Assembly: GCF_003111665.1 (NCBI RefSeq)
Contig: NZ_CP022188.1
Location: 1,736,001-1,800,000 of the forward strand
Direction: 5' to 3'
Length of the DNA stretch: 64,000 bases
From: Parazoarcus communis
GTDB lineage: Bacteria; Pseudomonadota; Gammaproteobacteria; Burkholderiales; Rhodocyclaceae
Shown: positions 62,539 to 64,000 of the stretch, piece by piece
Numbering within the stretch: position 1 is the first letter of the stretch
Layout: every line of letters begins with the position of its first letter
Notes under the pieces: generated by a model
Told to the model about the DNA's origin: nothing
The model's database searches: none
The model's input: only the letters and a program-made list of their open reading frames with translations
Made by a program: the position numbers and the translations under genes

Positions 62539-62718
62539 CGTGCGAATACATCCAAAAAATCGATGGCAGACGTCAATATATTCGACTTTATCGTGCGTTG
62601 CCCATCGCCTATCTTGATTACGTAGTCAGCGCATTTCGCCTGACCGTCGATGGGCCCGCAGCGCTCGGCAGCAATCGCAGCCGACTGCGTGGCCCAATTC
62701 GATCATGGAGAAACAGAC

Positions 62719-63138
62719 ATGCGTCAATATGCAACCGATAGCACCCAGGCCGCCGCCCGTATCCTGGCCCTCACCATCCTGGCCGATGGTGGCCTGGATC
62801 AGGCAGAGCTGAATTCCGTCACCCGCTCGGAGGCCGCCAGACGGCTGCAGATCGCCGAGGCGGATTTCGAGCAGGTGTTGCAGGAATATTGCCAGGACCT
62901 GCTGCAGGGCGCCGACTATCTGGACGGCATCGCCTTGCGCCTGGCACCAGAGGTGCTGCGCGGACTGCTTGATGAAATTCGCGACCCGGCGTTCCAGCAG
63001 CTGATCCTGCGCACGATGCACGACATCGTCGAAGCGGACGGCATCAGTACGGAAGAAGAGGTCGCCCTGCTGTCGCAAACTGCAGCGGCATGGTCCGTCT
63101 CCGCTGCCAGGCCGGTGTCGGGCAGTCGAGGCGCATGA
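62719..63138 (+). CDS. TerB-like (tellurite-resistance family) protein
   Basis: 139 residues, all-helical. The repeat of acidic helical turns (ILALTILADGGLDQAEL and MHDIVEADGISTEEEVALL) is characteristic of TerB-fold metal-binding proteins. Start 62719 (MRQYATDS) follows GGAG; a longer frame upstream is unlikely. The role is unknown. Divergent from the NhaR-like regulator, which may control it. Confidence 0.6.
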   Translation: MRQYATDSTQAAARILALTILADGGLDQAELNSVTRSEAARRLQIAEADFEQVLQEYCQDLLQGADYLDGIALRLAPEVLRGLLDEIRDPAFQQLILRTMHDIVEADGISTEEEVALLSQTAAAWSVSAARPVSGSRGA

Positions 63139-63180
63139 CGACGATGGTGCGCCGAATGCCTGCCGGCGCCCCGGCGCCTG

Positions 63181-64000
63181 TCAGCCGGTGATGCGCAGGA
63201 AGACCTTGTACAGCGATGGGGCGCCGACCGTGAGCACCATGACCCGCAAGGCATGGCACACGGTCACCATCGGCACGCCGAGGTGCAGTACCTTTGCGGT
63301 GATGCACATCTCCGCCACGCCACCCGGTGCAGCAGACAGCACCAGGGTGGCAAACGGGGTGTCCGACACGCTGGTGGCAACGTAGGCGAGCACGCAGCCA
63401 AGGGCGACGGCGAACAGCGCGGAAAGGGTGGCGACCGCCAGAAAATGCGGTGTTGCACGAAAGAACGAGGGGGAGAAGCGGCAACCCAGCGCGCAGCCAA
63501 TCAGCAGTTGGCCGCCGTTGATCACCCACCAGGGCAGCGCCGACAGGCTGATGCCGAGTGCGGTCACCAGCCCCACCCCGATCAGCGGCCCCAGCACCCA
63601 TGCATTGCCGATGCGCAGCGCTGTCAGCAGGCCCACCCCGCACAGGCTGGCCCCGACCAGCGCAGGCAGTTGTTCCGGCAGCACCGCGGTCGACAGCGGC
63701 GTGTACAGGTCGGAGCCGTGTGCGCCGAACCAGCTCAGGCCGAACGGCACCACGGCCACCACCACCATCACCCGCAGGGCGTGGGCGGCGGCGATGCGGT
63801 CGATGGCGCCGCCGAAGCGTTCGGCGACCACCGCCATTTCGGAGGCGCCGCCGGGCAGCGACGCAAAGAAGGCCGTGGGCTTGTCCACCGCTGCCAGGCG
63901 GGCGGTGAGCAGGGCACACAGCAGACCTACCACCAGCGCGCCCCCCGAGATGATGGTGACCAGCAACAGGTTGTCGAGCAGCAGGCGGATGACCTCCGGG
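63181..64000 (-). CDS. AbrB-family membrane protein, N-terminus beyond window
   Basis: Partial: the reading frame is open to the window edge. About eight hydrophobic helices arranged as two related halves, with the duplicated motifs ASLPGGASEMAVVAERFG and SAAPGGVAEMCITAKVL, each followed by AHALRVMVVV / CHALRVMVL. This is the AbrB duplication, often misnamed 'ammonia monooxygenase'. Probably a transporter or regulator of unknown substrate. Confidence 0.85.
   Translation of the reverse strand, partial: PEVIRLLLDNLLLVTIISGGALVVGLLCALLTARLAAVDKPTAFFASLPGGASEMAVVAERFGGAIDRIAAAHALRVMVVVAVVPFGLSWFGAHGSDLYTPLSTAVLPEQLPALVGASLCGVGLLTALRIGNAWVLGPLIGVGLVTALGISLSALPWWVINGGQLLIGCALGCRFSPSFFRATPHFLAVATLSALFAVALGCVLAYVATSVSDTPFATLVLSAAPGGVAEMCITAKVLHLGVPMVTVCHALRVMVLTVGAPSLYKVFLRITG

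Overview
The window looks like chromosomal DNA of a high-GC betaproteobacterium, most likely Rhodocyclales (Thauera/Azoarcus/Aromatoleum type). This is an inference from content: TRAP carboxylate transporters, a complete homoprotocatechuate (hpa) meta-cleavage pathway, a PEP-CTERM protein, sulfide:quinone oxidoreductase, c'-type cytochromes and codon/GC style. There are no rRNA or tRNA genes, no CRISPR and no transposase or integrase gene.

Layout. (1) 1-2330: a small, AT-richer accessory patch. It holds an orphan gene ending in an attC-like palindrome, a pseudogene broken by a stop and a frameshift, and a perfect 28-bp inverted repeat. (2) 2383-9642, minus strand: a tightly coupled operon dctQ-dctM-dctP-dpaL-L-carbamoylase-D-carbamoylase followed by an RpiR regulator. 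It reads as uptake of a carbamoylated amino acid, decarbamoylation, and cleavage of 2,3-diaminopropionate to pyruvate and ammonia. (3) 10075-17826: a cytochrome c', YjdM, and a sugar group (GH13 alpha-glucosidase, GH5 exo-glucanase, GH13 sucrose-phosphorylase type) around an ABC transporter whose ATPase motifs are lost. (4) 18122-25066: lipoprotein cytochrome c', a 7TM diguanylate cyclase, a UvrD-family helicase, a truncated globin and an alpha/beta hydrolase. (5) 25067-32698: a RhuM-Fic protein, a MoxR-VWA-DUF364 operon, a divergent hemerythrin-CRP fusion regulator, and AlaX. (6) 33106-47256: hppD, then a 13-gene minus-strand operon (dctQ, dctM, hpaG1, hpaG2, hpaE, hpaD, hpaF, hpaH, hpaI, gabD, dctP, class II aldolase, panE-like) divergent from hpaR. 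Together these take 3,4-dihydroxyphenylacetate to pyruvate and succinate. No hpaBC hydroxylase is present. (7) 47347-53173: a CHRD/PEP-CTERM protein, a decayed fragment of a second hppD 3' end, and an RpiR-enoyl-CoA hydratase-ADP-forming acyl-CoA ligase-enoyl-CoA hydratase operon. (8) 53837-64000: SQR, a NodIJ-type ABC exporter with a DUF1615 lipoprotein between its genes, GST, alpha/beta hydrolase, 2Fe-2S ferredoxin, VanZ-like protein, cytochrome c, a NhaR-like LysR regulator, a TerB-like protein and an AbrB-type membrane protein cut by the window end.

Most notable points: the carbamoylase/diaminopropionate lyase operon; the hpa block lying between an intact hppD and a direct-repeat remnant of an hppD 3' end, which suggests insertion or duplication at hppD; the one-component hemerythrin-CRP regulator with an FNR-like box in the region it shares with the MoxR operon; and the ABC transporter with a dead nucleotide-binding domain.
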